A stretch of DNA of 64,000 nt from Lactococcus protaetiae (GTDB taxonomy: Bacteria > Bacillota > Bacilli > Lactobacillales > Streptococcaceae), in assembly GCF_006965445.1 (NCBI RefSeq), contig NZ_CP041356.1:1-64000 (forward strand), given 5' to 3'. Both the position numbers and the translations under genes were made by a program. How positions within the stretch are numbered: the stretch's first letter is position 1; the number at the start of each line of letters is the position of its first letter. Of the stretch, positions 30,432 through 39,949 are shown piece by piece. The notes under the pieces are model-generated. The model saw only the letters and a list, made by a program, of their open reading frames with translations. It did not search any database and was not told the DNA's origin.

Positions 30432-32371
30432 TCAGTTAACACGGCTGAAGTTTGCAACATCTTCTGTGATGTTGGTGATAAAATCTTCAAACGGAATAAC
30501 CGATGTTTCTTTTGAACCATAACGACGGATATTAACCGTACCATCCGCTTGTTCTTGATCTCCTATGACAATTTGATATGGAATCTTGTGGGTTTGAGAT
30601 TGACGAATCTTGTAACCCATTTTTTCATTGGTATCGTCAACTTTTACTCTGAAGCCTTTATCTTGAAGTTTGTGTTGAATTTCCCATGCATAATCAGCAT
30701 GAATCTCGTTGTTTACCGGAATGATTGTAGCTTGTGTTGGAGCTAACCATGTTGGGAATGCTCCTTTGTAAACTTCAATGAGATATGCCGTGAACCGTTC
30801 CATCGTTGAAACAATACCTCGGTGTACCATAACCGGACGATGTTTTTCACCATCTGAACCAATATAACTGAGGTCAAAACGCTCTGGAAGAAGAAAGTCA
30901 AGCTGAATTGTTGATAATGTTTCTTCATTTCCAAGAGCAGTTTTGACTTGAACATCTAATTTTGGTCCGTAGAAAGCTGCTTCTCCCTCTGCTTCGAAAT
31001 AATCAAGTTCAAGCTCATCCATTGCTGCTTTAAGCATATTTTGAGCATTTTCCCACATTTCATCATTATCATAATATTTATGTGTATCTTCTGGATCACG
31101 ATATGATAAACGGAAGCGATAATCTGTGACATTAAAGTCTTTATAGACATCCATCATCAATGTTAAAGCATTTTGGAATTCTTCTTTGATCTGGTCTGGA
31201 CGAACAAAAATGTGACCATCATTAAGTGTCATTTCGCGGACTCTTTGCAAGCCTGAGAGAGCTCCTGATTTTTCATAACGGTGCATCATCCCTAGTTCAG
31301 CGATACGAATTGGCAATTCACGGTATGAACGAACATCATTTTTATAAACTTGAATATGATGTGGGCAGTTCATTGGACGAAGCACCATTTCCTCTCCATC
31401 TCCCATATCCATAGGCGGAAACATATCTTCTTGATAATGGTCCCAGTGTCCTGATGTTTTATAAAGTTCAACATTAGCCATGATCGGTGTGTAGACGTGC
31501 CAATAGCCTCGTTTAACTTCCATATCTGTAATGTAGCGTTCAATTGTACGTCGAATTGTTGCTCCGTTTGGCAACCAGACTGGGAGGCCTGAACCGATTT
31601 CTTGAACATTTGCAAAAAGTTCAAGTTCACGCCCAAGTTTACGATGATCACGTTCTTTCATTTCTTCACGGAATTTGAGATTTGCTTCAAGCTCCTCTTT
31701 TGTAAACCACGCTGTTCCGTAAATACGTTGCATCATTTTATTATCCGAATTTCCACGCCAATAAGCCCTGCAACATTTAAAAGATGGAAAAATTTGATAA
31801 CTCCTGTGCTAGGAACATGAGGACCACGGCAAAGGTCTGTATATTCCCCTTGAGTATAAATTGTCAATCCGCCTTCATCTTCATTGTGTTCTTCAATGAG
31901 CTCGAGTTTGTATGGGTCATGAGCAAAGATTTCCTTTGCTTGTTCTTTAGTGACTTCTCTTCTTTCAGATTTGAAGTTTTCTTTTACAATTTTCTTCATT
32001 TCTGCTTCAATAACTGGAAGGTCTTCATTGGTAATTTGACCTTCGTTATTATCAGTATCGTAATAGAAACCGTCTTGAATTGCTGGTCCTACTCCAAGAT
32101 GAATATTTGGAAAATGACGTTTTGCTGCTTGAGCAAAAAGGTGGGCAGCACTGTGACGAAGAATCCCTAATGCATCTTCATGTTCTGGTGTCACAATCTC
32201 AAAATCTGCATCTCCCATAATTGCACGTGTTGCATCAATAAGCTTGCCATTGACTTTACCTGCTAAAGTTTTTTTGGCGAGACTAGGTGAGATTGACTTT
32301 GCGATTTCAAATGTTGTTACACCAGATTCGAACTCTTTGATGTTACCGTCTGGAAATGTGATTTTAATCAT
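30432..32371 (-). pseudogene. thrS: Threonyl-tRNA synthetase, one frameshift
   Basis: Charges tRNA-Thr. The N-terminal TGS domain starts [17 protein letters not shown], followed by the editing domain with [10 protein letters not shown], and the class II catalytic core and anticodon domain in the second part ([32 protein letters not shown]). The frame breaks near 31765: one more G in GGG gives [21 protein letters not shown], the exact ThrS sequence type, total about 646 aa. ThrS is essential, so an error in the sequence is the likeliest cause unless a second copy exists elsewhere. Controlled by a T-box. Confidence 0.9.
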
Positions 32372-32396
32372 ATTTTTGCCTTTCTTTGCTTGTTTT

Positions 32397-32566
32397 ATCA
32401 AAACAAGTGCGTGGCTGTCGATGCTCGCTATGCCACTAGGTGAAACAACTAGCATATCCGTAAGCACTAAAGCGCCAACGGCTATCCTATAAAGTGGCTA
32501 GTCGCAATCGCAATATTCCGACCTCTTAGGTCAGAGATACAGCAGCACTAAACCTTGACTTCATTA
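32397..32566 (-). repeat. Dispersed mosaic repeat, copy 5, in the thrS leader
   Basis: On the minus strand it starts AATGAAGTCAAGG and ends GCACGCACTTGTTTTGATA, 25 bases before the thrS ATG. It therefore lies downstream of the T-box terminator and inside the thrS mRNA leader. Internal words CCGACCTCTTAGGTC and GCGACTAGCCAC are shared with other copies. Confidence 0.75.
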
Positions 32567-32586
32567 ATCTGTCAGTACTGACAGAT
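32567..32586. repeat. Iterated palindrome, perfect 20-base copy
   Basis: ATCTGTCAGTACTGACAGAT, a perfect palindrome, between the T-box and repeat copy 5. Representative of about fifteen copies of TCTGTCAG-YR-CTGACAGA in the window. Confidence 0.8.
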
Positions 32587-32594
32587 TTATGGAA

Positions 32595-32851
32595 ATAAAA
32601 AAACGCAAATCCCCATCCTAAAAGGACGCAATTTGCGTGTTACCACCTTTGTTTAGTTACTGACAGAACTCTGTCAGTGACTTACTTGTCTTTGACGTAA
32701 CGTGTCAGCGACGCTTTCTGTTATTTCCAGAAAGAAATTTCACTTGAGTTTTATCTCTTGTTACTTTGTGCGAGTGGTATTTTTAGTTTCCATCTGTAGG
32801 CTCGCATCAACCACCTACTTTCTTTAAAATTTTCACTAAAAACTTGTCTCT
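32595..32851 (-). promoter_or_regulatory. T-box riboswitch controlling thrS
   Basis: On the minus strand a long Stem I region with AATACCACTCG (threonine codon ACC as likely specifier, 32776-32778) is followed by the T-box core AAAGGTGGTAACACGC and a terminator, stem ACGCAAAT...ATTTGCGT followed by seven Ts. Uncharged tRNA-Thr is expected to pair with specifier and T-box and prevent termination. The antiterminator region also holds CTGACAGAACTCTGTCAG, a relative of the iterated palindrome. Confidence 0.88.
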
Positions 32852-32857
32852 TCTTAT

Positions 32858-32886
32858 ATTGTAAATTTTATATAATGGTTTGTCAA
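32858..32886 (-). promoter_or_regulatory. Promoter of thrS T-box transcript
   Basis: Minus strand TTGACA, 17 bp, TACAAT; start predicted near 32851. Confidence 0.7.
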
Positions 32887-32902
32887 GAAGAAAATTAATA
32901 AT

Positions 32903-33226
32903 CTAACGGTGATTTTTTATCATATGGCGTATTGCAAATAATGGATGATAGATGATCATGCGTGGTCCCGAATATCTCATAATTACTCGGATTTTTTCCC
33001 TCATGTCCTTACTATAGCAATGAACTGTGCATTTTTGACAAGTTGTCTTATCTTCACCAAAACGGCAATATTTCAGCCTGAGATGAGCATAGTCATGAAT
33101 TTTTTGACAATCCTCACAAAGTTCTTTTTTATACCCGTGGTTCTTCGCGCAATATAATTTAATCATGCGTGTAACGGTAGATTTTTCATATTGTATTTTT
33201 GGACCAACATTAACTTCTCTCGGCAT
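32903..33226 (-). CDS. YgbA-like nitrous-oxide-stimulated promoter family protein
   Basis: 107 aa, cytosolic. Matches the YgbA_NO family: IKLYCAKNHG, CEDCQKIHDYAHLRL, CRFGEDKTTCQKCTVHCY, MREKIRVIMRYSGPRM and HPLFAIRHM in the order of E. coli YgbA. Seven cysteines, mostly spaced CxxC or Cx5-6C, point to metal or Fe-S binding. In enterobacteria ygbA is regulated by the NO sensor NsrR and helps recovery from nitrosative stress; that role here is inferred. It starts after thrS's promoter region and shares no operon with it. Confidence 0.85.
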   Translation of the reverse strand: MPREVNVGPKIQYEKSTVTRMIKLYCAKNHGYKKELCEDCQKIHDYAHLRLKYCRFGEDKTTCQKCTVHCYSKDMREKIRVIMRYSGPRMIIYHPLFAIRHMIKNHR

Positions 33227-33305
33227 GAAATACTCCCCTGTTTATATAAACTTAACACGTTAAGTTTTAAATATCTATTTTTATCCAATACTCTTAATTT
33301 TATCA

Positions 33306-33330
33306 AAAAAGCACCCATAGGTGCTAAATT
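33306..33330 (-). terminator. Terminator of the ATP-cone gene
   Basis: AGCACC/GGTGCT stem with loop CATA and TTTTTT on the minus strand. Confidence 0.65.
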
Positions 33331-33382
33331 TTTTGAATACTTTTGAGTAAAAATAATAAGTTTCTAATAATGCTTGAAACTG

Positions 33383-33700
33383 TCAATGTCTTTGTTCAAT
33401 ATTTTGCTTAGTTTTGTAAGCAAGAAAATCGCGCGCAACGTCCTTGTCAAAATCGTTGAGCTGTTTGATGACTTGATTTTGAATCGTTTCAATTTCGATT
33501 TTTTCAAAAGGAAGTTCAGCAATAACTTTTTCTACAACTTTTGTGACATTATTTGCTATCATGTTAGCGTGTAAAGGCTTGTCTGCATATTTTCCATTAA
33601 TTGCAGCTTTAAAAACTGCCGTTTGAATACGGAAACTATCCCAATCTACGACACGTCCATTTCGTTTGATTACAACTTTATTGAGTAATTTTGGTTGCAT
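33383..33700 (-). CDS. Stand-alone ATP-cone domain protein
   Basis: 105 aa almost wholly made of one ATP-cone: VIKRNGRVVDWDSFRIQTAVFKAA with the nucleotide-binding KRNGR turn, then a helical part VEKVIAELPFEKIEIETIQNQV. ATP-cones are allosteric nucleotide sensors, usually fused to ribonucleotide reductase or NrdR. No reductase or zinc finger is attached here, and no nrd gene is adjacent. Possibly a regulator acting in trans or a remnant. Confidence 0.8.
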   Translation of the reverse strand: MQPKLLNKVVIKRNGRVVDWDSFRIQTAVFKAAINGKYADKPLHANMIANNVTKVVEKVIAELPFEKIEIETIQNQVIKQLNDFDKDVARDFLAYKTKQNIEQRH

Positions 33701-33754
33701 ATTTTTACCTCCAACTGATTCATTCTTAACTTTATTATATCAAAATTCTCTCTA

Positions 33755-35002
33755 TTAGCTAAATGTATTCATCACTAAAATGATATTAAGAACTGTAATA
33801 AGCAATCCCATCAACAAAAGTAACATTTTTGTGTACCATACATTCTTATATTTGCCCATCACTTTTTTTGAACTGGTGAGGTAAATTTGTAAAAATATGG
33901 TGATTGGTAATTGAATACTTAAAAAAACCTGAGAATAAATTAAAATATCAAAAGTTGTGGTTACTAAACTAAGCACACAAATGGCAATTGTCGCAGCAAC
34001 AATTGTAATCAGCACACCCAATTTACTATGTGGATCATGAATATCATAGGGTTCGCTGAAAATTCCAGCAAAAATTGAACCTCCAGCCATGCCCGCAGTC
34101 ACAGATGAAGCAATCCCAGCAAAAAGAAAAGCAAGAGCAAAAATAATGGCACTAGCTGGTCCTAAAAGGGGAGTTAACATTTCCTGAGCCTGATTGATTT
34201 CTGTAACAACTTTGGGGAAGAATACAGCTGCAGCAATAATGATAATGGCACTGTTAATAACCCAACCCAAAAACATTGAAAAAAGCGTATCAAAAAATTC
34301 AAATTTTAGTTGCTTTTGAATCACAGCTTCATTTTCCAAATTCCATTGACGACTTTGGATAACCTCAGAGTGCAAAAAAAGATTATGCGGCATCACAACT
34401 GCTCCTAAAGCACTCATGATAATAGGAATTGAAGCACTACTGATTGAAGGACGAATGGTTGCTTTTGCCGCAGATAACCAATCAATATGTGGAATAATAA
34501 AAATTTCAAAAAGAAGTGCAAGACCAATCAGACTAACAAAGCCAATAATAACTTTTTCGATTTTTGAATATGAATTACTAAAAAGAAACCAAATCACAAG
34601 CCCAGCAGTAAGTATCGCTCCCAACGGAATCGGTAGCTTGAATAACATCTCCAAAGCAATCGCACCACCTAATATTTCCGCTACCGCCGTAGAAATTGAT
34701 GCCAAAACTGCTGTGCTTAAAATAATTCGACTAACCACAGGTTTCAAATATTGGGTAGCATTTTCTGATAAACACTTCCCTGTAACAATACCTAAATGTG
34801 CAACATTATGCTGAAGAAAAGCAAGCATTATGGTTGATAGAGTGATAACCCAAAGCAGTTTATAGCCAAATTGTGAACCTGCGGCAAGGTTAGCCGCCCA
34901 ATTCCCTGGATCAATGAAACCAACAGCAACGATTAGCCCTGGACCAACATAACGTAAAAAATCTAATGCTGGATGTCGCTTATCTCGTAAAAATTTTCTC
35001 AA
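33755..35002 (-). CDS. Nramp-family divalent metal transporter (divergent)
   Basis: 415 aa, about 11 membrane helices. Metal-binding motifs are present: DPGNWA in helix 1 (residues 32-37) and GAVVMPHN in helix 6. In helix 3 the usual ATDIAEVIGAA reads STAVAEILGGA, so the Asp of the proton pathway is Ala while the Glu is kept. It is clearly different from the second Nramp gene (49813-51363), which is canonical and next to mntR. Substrate (Mn, Fe or other) is unknown. No partner gene. Confidence 0.8.
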   Translation of the reverse strand: MRKFLRDKRHPALDFLRYVGPGLIVAVGFIDPGNWAANLAAGSQFGYKLLWVITLSTIMLAFLQHNVAHLGIVTGKCLSENATQYLKPVVSRIILSTAVLASISTAVAEILGGAIALEMLFKLPIPLGAILTAGLVIWFLFSNSYSKIEKVIIGFVSLIGLALLFEIFIIPHIDWLSAAKATIRPSISSASIPIIMSALGAVVMPHNLFLHSEVIQSRQWNLENEAVIQKQLKFEFFDTLFSMFLGWVINSAIIIIAAAVFFPKVVTEINQAQEMLTPLLGPASAIIFALAFLFAGIASSVTAGMAGGSIFAGIFSEPYDIHDPHSKLGVLITIVAATIAICVLSLVTTTFDILIYSQVFLSIQLPITIFLQIYLTSSKKVMGKYKNVWYTKMLLLLMGLLITVLNIILVMNTFS

Positions 35003-35086
35003 TTATTTTCTCACATTTTCTGTAATTCTTGTCAAATATTATAACACCTAGCGATAATAATTACAAAGTTAAAAATTAAGTAAGAA

Positions 35087-35119
35087 AAAAGCCATTAACT
35101 ATCATAGCTAATGGCTTTT
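35087..35119 (-). terminator. Terminator of the nitroreductase gene
   Basis: AAAAGCCATTA/TAATGGCTTTT stem followed by TTCTTAC on the minus strand, 7 bases after the stop. Confidence 0.75.
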
Positions 35120-35125
35120 ATTCAA

Positions 35126-35734
35126 TTATTTTACAACGATAAAACGGTCAGCATCATCCATAAATGTTTTTTCACCTGCTGGTGCTTCAATTGAACCGAA
35201 TACAAGTTGTCCACGGAGTTTCCAACTTGATGGAATATTCCATTCTTTAGCTACTGCTTCATCAATCAATGGATTGTAATGTTGAAGGTTAGCACCAAGT
35301 CCAAGTTCTGCAAGTGCTGTCCAAGCATTGACTGAGATAATTCCTGTGCCTTGTTCTGACCAAACTGGAAAATTATCAGCATAAAGCGCAAATTGTTCTT
35401 GAAGTCCTTTTACTACATCTTGGTCTTCAAAGAAAAGTGCTGTACCAAAAGCCGCTTTAAAGCCATCAAGTTTCGCACGTGTTCCATCCCATGCTGATTC
35501 GGGTGCACCTTGAGCTTCCATTGCTGCTTTTAGTTCTGGTGCTACGATTTCATCCCAAAGTTTGTTTTGAGCATCCCCTGTCACAATCAAAACGCGTCCT
35601 GTTTGTGAGTTGAATGCTGTTGGTGAAAGACGAACTGCTTCTTTGATTGTTTCAATTACTTTTTCTTCGTCTCCAACATTTTTTCCGAGAGCGTAGATAG
35701 TACGACGATTTTCAAGTGATTTAATAAATGACAT
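35126..35734 (-). CDS. cinD: CinD-type nitroreductase, copper-regulated
   Basis: 202 aa FMN-dependent NAD(P)H nitroreductase-family protein: ENRRTIYALG at the start (FMN phosphate site), SPTAFNSQTGRVLI, and WTALAELGLGANLQHYNP. It closely resembles lactococcal CinD, a copper-induced nitroreductase that lowers quinone/nitro stress. Two cop boxes flank the promoter, which fits CopR control. ATG follows AAGGAAAC. Confidence 0.88.
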   Translation of the reverse strand: MSFIKSLENRRTIYALGKNVGDEEKVIETIKEAVRLSPTAFNSQTGRVLIVTGDAQNKLWDEIVAPELKAAMEAQGAPESAWDGTRAKLDGFKAAFGTALFFEDQDVVKGLQEQFALYADNFPVWSEQGTGIISVNAWTALAELGLGANLQHYNPLIDEAVAKEWNIPSSWKLRGQLVFGSIEAPAGEKTFMDDADRFIVVK

Positions 35735-35766
35735 AATGTTTGTTTCCTTTTTTTATTTTTATTGTT

Positions 35767-35803
35767 TACATATGTAATCTTACCACATAAATTTACAGTT
35801 GTA
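35767..35803 (-). promoter_or_regulatory. Promoter with two cop boxes
   Basis: TACATATGTA (35767-35776) and TACAGTTGTA (35794-35803) both fit TACANNTGTA, the CopR/CopY operator. On the minus strand the -35 box TTTACA overlaps the first met box and the -10 box TAAGAT (17 bp apart) lies just before the second, so bound repressor would block polymerase. Confidence 0.8.
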
Positions 35804-35869
35804 AATTATTTTAACTCAAAATATGAAAATTTTTTATGATTCTTCTTTTTCAACGGTAAATATATACAT

Positions 35870-35902
35870 AAAACTCACTTCATTATGATGAAGTGAGTTT
35901 TA
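35870..35902 (-). terminator. Terminator of upp
   Basis: AACTCACTTCA/TGAAGTGAGTTT stem followed by TATG with T-rich tail on the minus strand, 10 bases after the stop. Confidence 0.7.
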
Positions 35903-35910
35903 ATCATTTG

Positions 35911-36539
<629 letters not shown>

Positions 36540-36766
36540 TTGTGCTTCCTTTCGATACTTTTCTATAAAAGTTTGTGGATAGGTGGTGTTTTAATCACAC
36601 CAATTTGACATTTACTTGACTGCTTATCAATGCGTCTAAACGCATCTTTACAGTAACTATAGGGCAGATTTGTTCATTGTAGAGTGAAGAAATCTCCTTA
36701 TCATCCAGTCTAAACGGGGCTTTAACTGGATAAGTTCCGCCTTATATTTTACCACTTTTTCACAAA
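36540..36766 (-). promoter_or_regulatory. Structured leader of upp
   Basis: Three hairpins in order on the minus strand: ATCCAGT...ACTGGAT (with GCCCC in the loop), ATGCGTTTAGACGCAT and GGTGTGATTAAAACACC. I see no clear PyrR-binding consensus (AGxCCxGxGAGG) and no terminator just before the gene. Function unknown. Confidence 0.35.
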
Positions 36767-37240
36767 TTAGTCTAAATTTTTTAAGAGCCAGACATTCATT
36801 AGTGAATGTTCGCTTCCTTCTAAAGGTCTCTCTAAAGCCTCAAAGTGATATTTGTCATAAAGTTTCAAGGCGGTTTCGAGACTTGTATGGCTCTCAAGAT
36901 AGATTTGTTTATAATATTTTTGGGCAAATGATAGTGCGGTATCCATTAATTTTTTTGACCAGCCTTGTTGCCTGATTTCGGTTGAAATATAAAGTTTCTG
37001 AAGCTCGCAAATCTCTCCGATAAATGGTGCCACGCCTACTCCTCCAAAAATATGATTATTTTCATCAGCAATCACGAAATATGCTGCATGAGCGCTTTTT
37101 CGATAAAATTCTTCTAAATGCACTAGATTGGAATCGTAGTATGCGGTTCCTGGAAGGTCAAGTCTTTCACTTTTTAAAATCTTTCGAATGAGTTGATAAA
37201 GTTGTTCATCGTCTTGAGACTGTATGGGTCTAATTTTCAT
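36767..37240 (-). CDS. GNAT-family N-acetyltransferase
   Basis: 157 aa single GNAT domain: IRPIQSQDDEQLYQLIRKIL at the start, FGGVGVAPF strand, LQKLYISTEIRQQGWSKKLM (acetyl-CoA loop, degenerate RxxGxG/A reading RQQGWS) and a C-terminal ALKLYDKYHFEAL. Substrate not predictable. It lies upstream of upp on the same strand with a 227 bp structured gap. Confidence 0.85.
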   Translation of the reverse strand: MKIRPIQSQDDEQLYQLIRKILKSERLDLPGTAYYDSNLVHLEEFYRKSAHAAYFVIADENNHIFGGVGVAPFIGEICELQKLYISTEIRQQGWSKKLMDTALSFAQKYYKQIYLESHTSLETALKLYDKYHFEALERPLEGSEHSLMNVWLLKNLD

Positions 37241-37330
37241 GTTTTTTAACTTAGTAAGTATTGCTATTTTTTTAGGCAGTAAAATGAGAAACAGTGGCTC
37301 CGTTTCACTATCCTGTCCGTTTTTTTAGTG

Positions 37331-38491
37331 CTACCTATTCGCAGTGGAATTTTTACTTTCGTTTCTTTTTAAGACTAACTTAATCAGGAATGGTGCAATC
37401 AAAGTCGCTAGGATAATGACGATGACAAGCTCAGAATAAACTTCATCTGTTACAATGCTACTTGCTAAACCTATTTGAGCAACAATCAATGCCATCTCCC
37501 CTCGTGAAATCATCCCTGTACCAATCAAAAGACTTTCATTTGTGGTCAATTGACTTGATTTTCCAACGAAATAGGCAGGAAGAAATTTTGTCAAAATCGC
37601 TAAAATAGTAAATAGGATAATTATCCAAGGATGATGAATTAGACTATCAAATTGTACTGAAAGTGCGATTGAAACAAAGAAAACTGGAATAAAAATCACA
37701 TAACCAATCGCTGATGTATACTCTTCAATTTTATGGCTCACTTCGGTCTGAGAAATCGCAAGTCCTGCAAAGAAGCTACCGATAACTGCTGACATTCCTA
37801 CACTATCTGCTAAAAGACTCAAACCTAAGCAAATAATCAGTGCAACTGTTGTATTTTTAACTGCGATAGGTAGTTTTTCAACAAACTTCCAAAGTTTTGG
37901 AATAAGTTTGTGAACAACAAAGAGGAAAACAAAAAAGAGAATTTCTAATAAAAACTGAAATAGAAGCTGTGTACCCGAACCACCATTTTTGAAACTTGTA
38001 AAAATGGACAAGACTAAAACAGCTAAGATATCATCAACTACTGCTGCTCCGAGAATGATTGAGCCTGCTCGTGTACTAAGTTTACCATACTCTTGAAGGA
38101 CCTCAACGGTAATTGAAACCGAAGTTGCCGCAAAAACAATTCCGTAGAAGAAGCTCGTTGAAAAACCATAACCGAGCCCTGCAGCAACTAAAGCAAAAAC
38201 AATAAGAGGGACTGCGACTCCTCCTATTGCAACAAGCATTGAGGCTTTGAAATTCTTTTTGAGCACTGTCAAATCGCTCTCAAGACCAGCTAAAAACATC
38301 AGCAAAATAACACCAATCTCCGACATCACTTCGATAACATGACCGCCGTGAATCCAACCTAAAATGGATGGGGCAAGTAGGATACCGATTAGCATTTGTC
38401 CCACAACAGCAGGAATTTTCAAACGTCTTGAAAGAAGCGTTGCGATGAGAGAAGCGACGAGGATAATCGTAAGTTGTAAAATATCATTCAT
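37331..38491 (-). CDS. Cation:proton antiporter (CPA2, NapA/KefB type)
   Basis: 386 aa with about 12 helices. VGQMLIGILLAPS (residues 30-42), the crossover region FAATSVSITVEVLQE and the ion-binding GAAVVDDILAV (about 150) with the two adjacent Asp characteristic of electrogenic NapA-type exchangers. It has no C-terminal TrkA_N nucleotide-binding domain, unlike KefB/KefC. Likely Na+/H+ exchange. Confidence 0.87.
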   Translation of the reverse strand: MNDILQLTIILVASLIATLLSRRLKIPAVVGQMLIGILLAPSILGWIHGGHVIEVMSEIGVILLMFLAGLESDLTVLKKNFKASMLVAIGGVAVPLIVFALVAAGLGYGFSTSFFYGIVFAATSVSITVEVLQEYGKLSTRAGSIILGAAVVDDILAVLVLSIFTSFKNGGSGTQLLFQFLLEILFFVFLFVVHKLIPKLWKFVEKLPIAVKNTTVALIICLGLSLLADSVGMSAVIGSFFAGLAISQTEVSHKIEEYTSAIGYVIFIPVFFVSIALSVQFDSLIHHPWIIILFTILAILTKFLPAYFVGKSSQLTTNESLLIGTGMISRGEMALIVAQIGLASSIVTDEVYSELVIVIILATLIAPFLIKLVLKRNESKNSTANR

Positions 38492-38545
38492 CTCTTAATT
38501 TTAACATAATTTTTTTAGAGCTAAACAAGTTATCCACAGAAATCG

Positions 38546-39707
38546 TTAAAATACAAACGCTTTCACGATTCGTTCTGTTGCTTCTTTGATTATTTCAAAT
38601 GGTGCTGCTGCATTGAGCCTTGCATGAAGCGTTCCTTCGGTTCCAAAGGAATTTCCTTTATTGAGAATGACTTTTGCTTGATCATGTAATTTTTCTTGAA
38701 GCTCTGTTTCTGTCAGCGGATACTCTGAGAAATCCAGCCAAATCAGATAAGTTCCTTGTGGTTTCATTACTTTAATTTTTGTTTTTTCTGTCAGTACTGA
38801 CAGAATGTAATTAACGTTATTTTCAAGCACTTCCTTTAGTTCTGACAGCCATTCGGCACCATTTGTCAGTGCTGCTTGCGTTGTCATCATCCCCAAAGTA
38901 TTAATTTCATGTTGGTTATTAGAAAGTCTTTTTGCCATAAACTTCTCGCGTAAATCTTTGTTTTCGATGATAGCAAAAGAGCATTTCGTTCCTGCAATAT
39001 TAAAAGTTTTAGTCGCTGATGATAAAATAATAGTAAATTTCTTAAATTCTGGTGAGAGGGTATTGAAGCTATGATGAACATTGCCAAATAGTACTAAATC
39101 CTGATGAATTTCATCCGACACTAAAATCACATGATGCTTTTGACAAAGTTCCCCAATTTTTTGAAGTTCATCTTTTCGCCAAACTCGTCCCCTGGATTAT
39201 GGGGTTGCAAAGAATATAGAGTTTAACTTCATGGTCAACAATATCTCGTTCTAATTGTTCAAAATCAATGACAAACTCACCATTAATCTCTGTCAGTGAA
39301 TTTTCGACTAATTGGCGTTGATTAAGTTTCACTGTTCTTGCAAAAGGAGGATAAACAGGTGTATTAATCAGTACTGCGTCATTTTCCTTAGTCAATGCCT
39401 GAACCGCAATGCCAATCGCTGGAACGACACCATCAGCAAGAACGATAGCTTCTTTTGGAAAATCATAGCCGTGTTGTGTACTTTCCCACTGCTGAATGGA
39501 TATAAGCAATTGCTCTGGTACGTAGGAGTAACCGTAAACACCATAATCTGCATATTCGTGAATAGCTTCTGTTATTTTTGGTAGAGCGATAAAATCCATG
39601 TCTGCCACCCACAAAGGCAGACGTTCTTCATCTTTTTCAACCTCTCTCCATTTGACAGAGTGGTGGTTCAAACGATTGGGTACTGTTGTAAAATCATATT
39701 TTGTCAT
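38546..39707 (-). pseudogene. patB: MalY/PatB-type cystathionine C-S lyase, two frameshifts
   Basis: PLP enzyme cleaving cystathionine or cysteine conjugates. The N-terminal part has LPLWVADMDF, ADGVVPAI and NTPVYPPF; the C-terminal part has LVSDEIHQDL and the PLP lysine in SSATKTFNIAG. The frame is lost between 39201 and 39190, where one more C and one more G restore CNPHNPGGRVWRKDEL, the exact family sequence. About 388 aa when corrected. Two losses 12 bases apart in C4 and G4 runs suggest base-call errors. It belongs by theme to the nearby metA/metB genes. Confidence 0.82.
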
Positions 39708-39759
39708 TTTATTTTAACTTTCTCATTTTTTATCATTTTCGCATCTTTGGCACTCGAAT

Positions 39760-39940
39760 GTTCAATCTGTCTCTCCACGCTTTACTCCGTTGTTCGTTTG
39801 CTTACCATCTGGCATCAGCTTTGCTCATTTACAGCCAATGTTCAAAATATTCCGCTCCTTAACAATTCGTAAATGTAAAGCATCAATGATTATCCTATAA
39901 ATTTGGAATCTCAAATCGCAAGTTGATTCGTCATACTGAC
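39760..39940 (+). repeat. Degenerate mosaic repeat, copy 6
   Basis: Fills the patB-metB gap. It keeps only eroded words (TCCGTTGTTCGTTTGCTTACC, CATTTACAGCCAATG, CTATAAATTTGG, AATCGCAAG) in family order. No gene seen. Confidence 0.4.
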
Positions 39941-39949
39941 AGATTTTTG

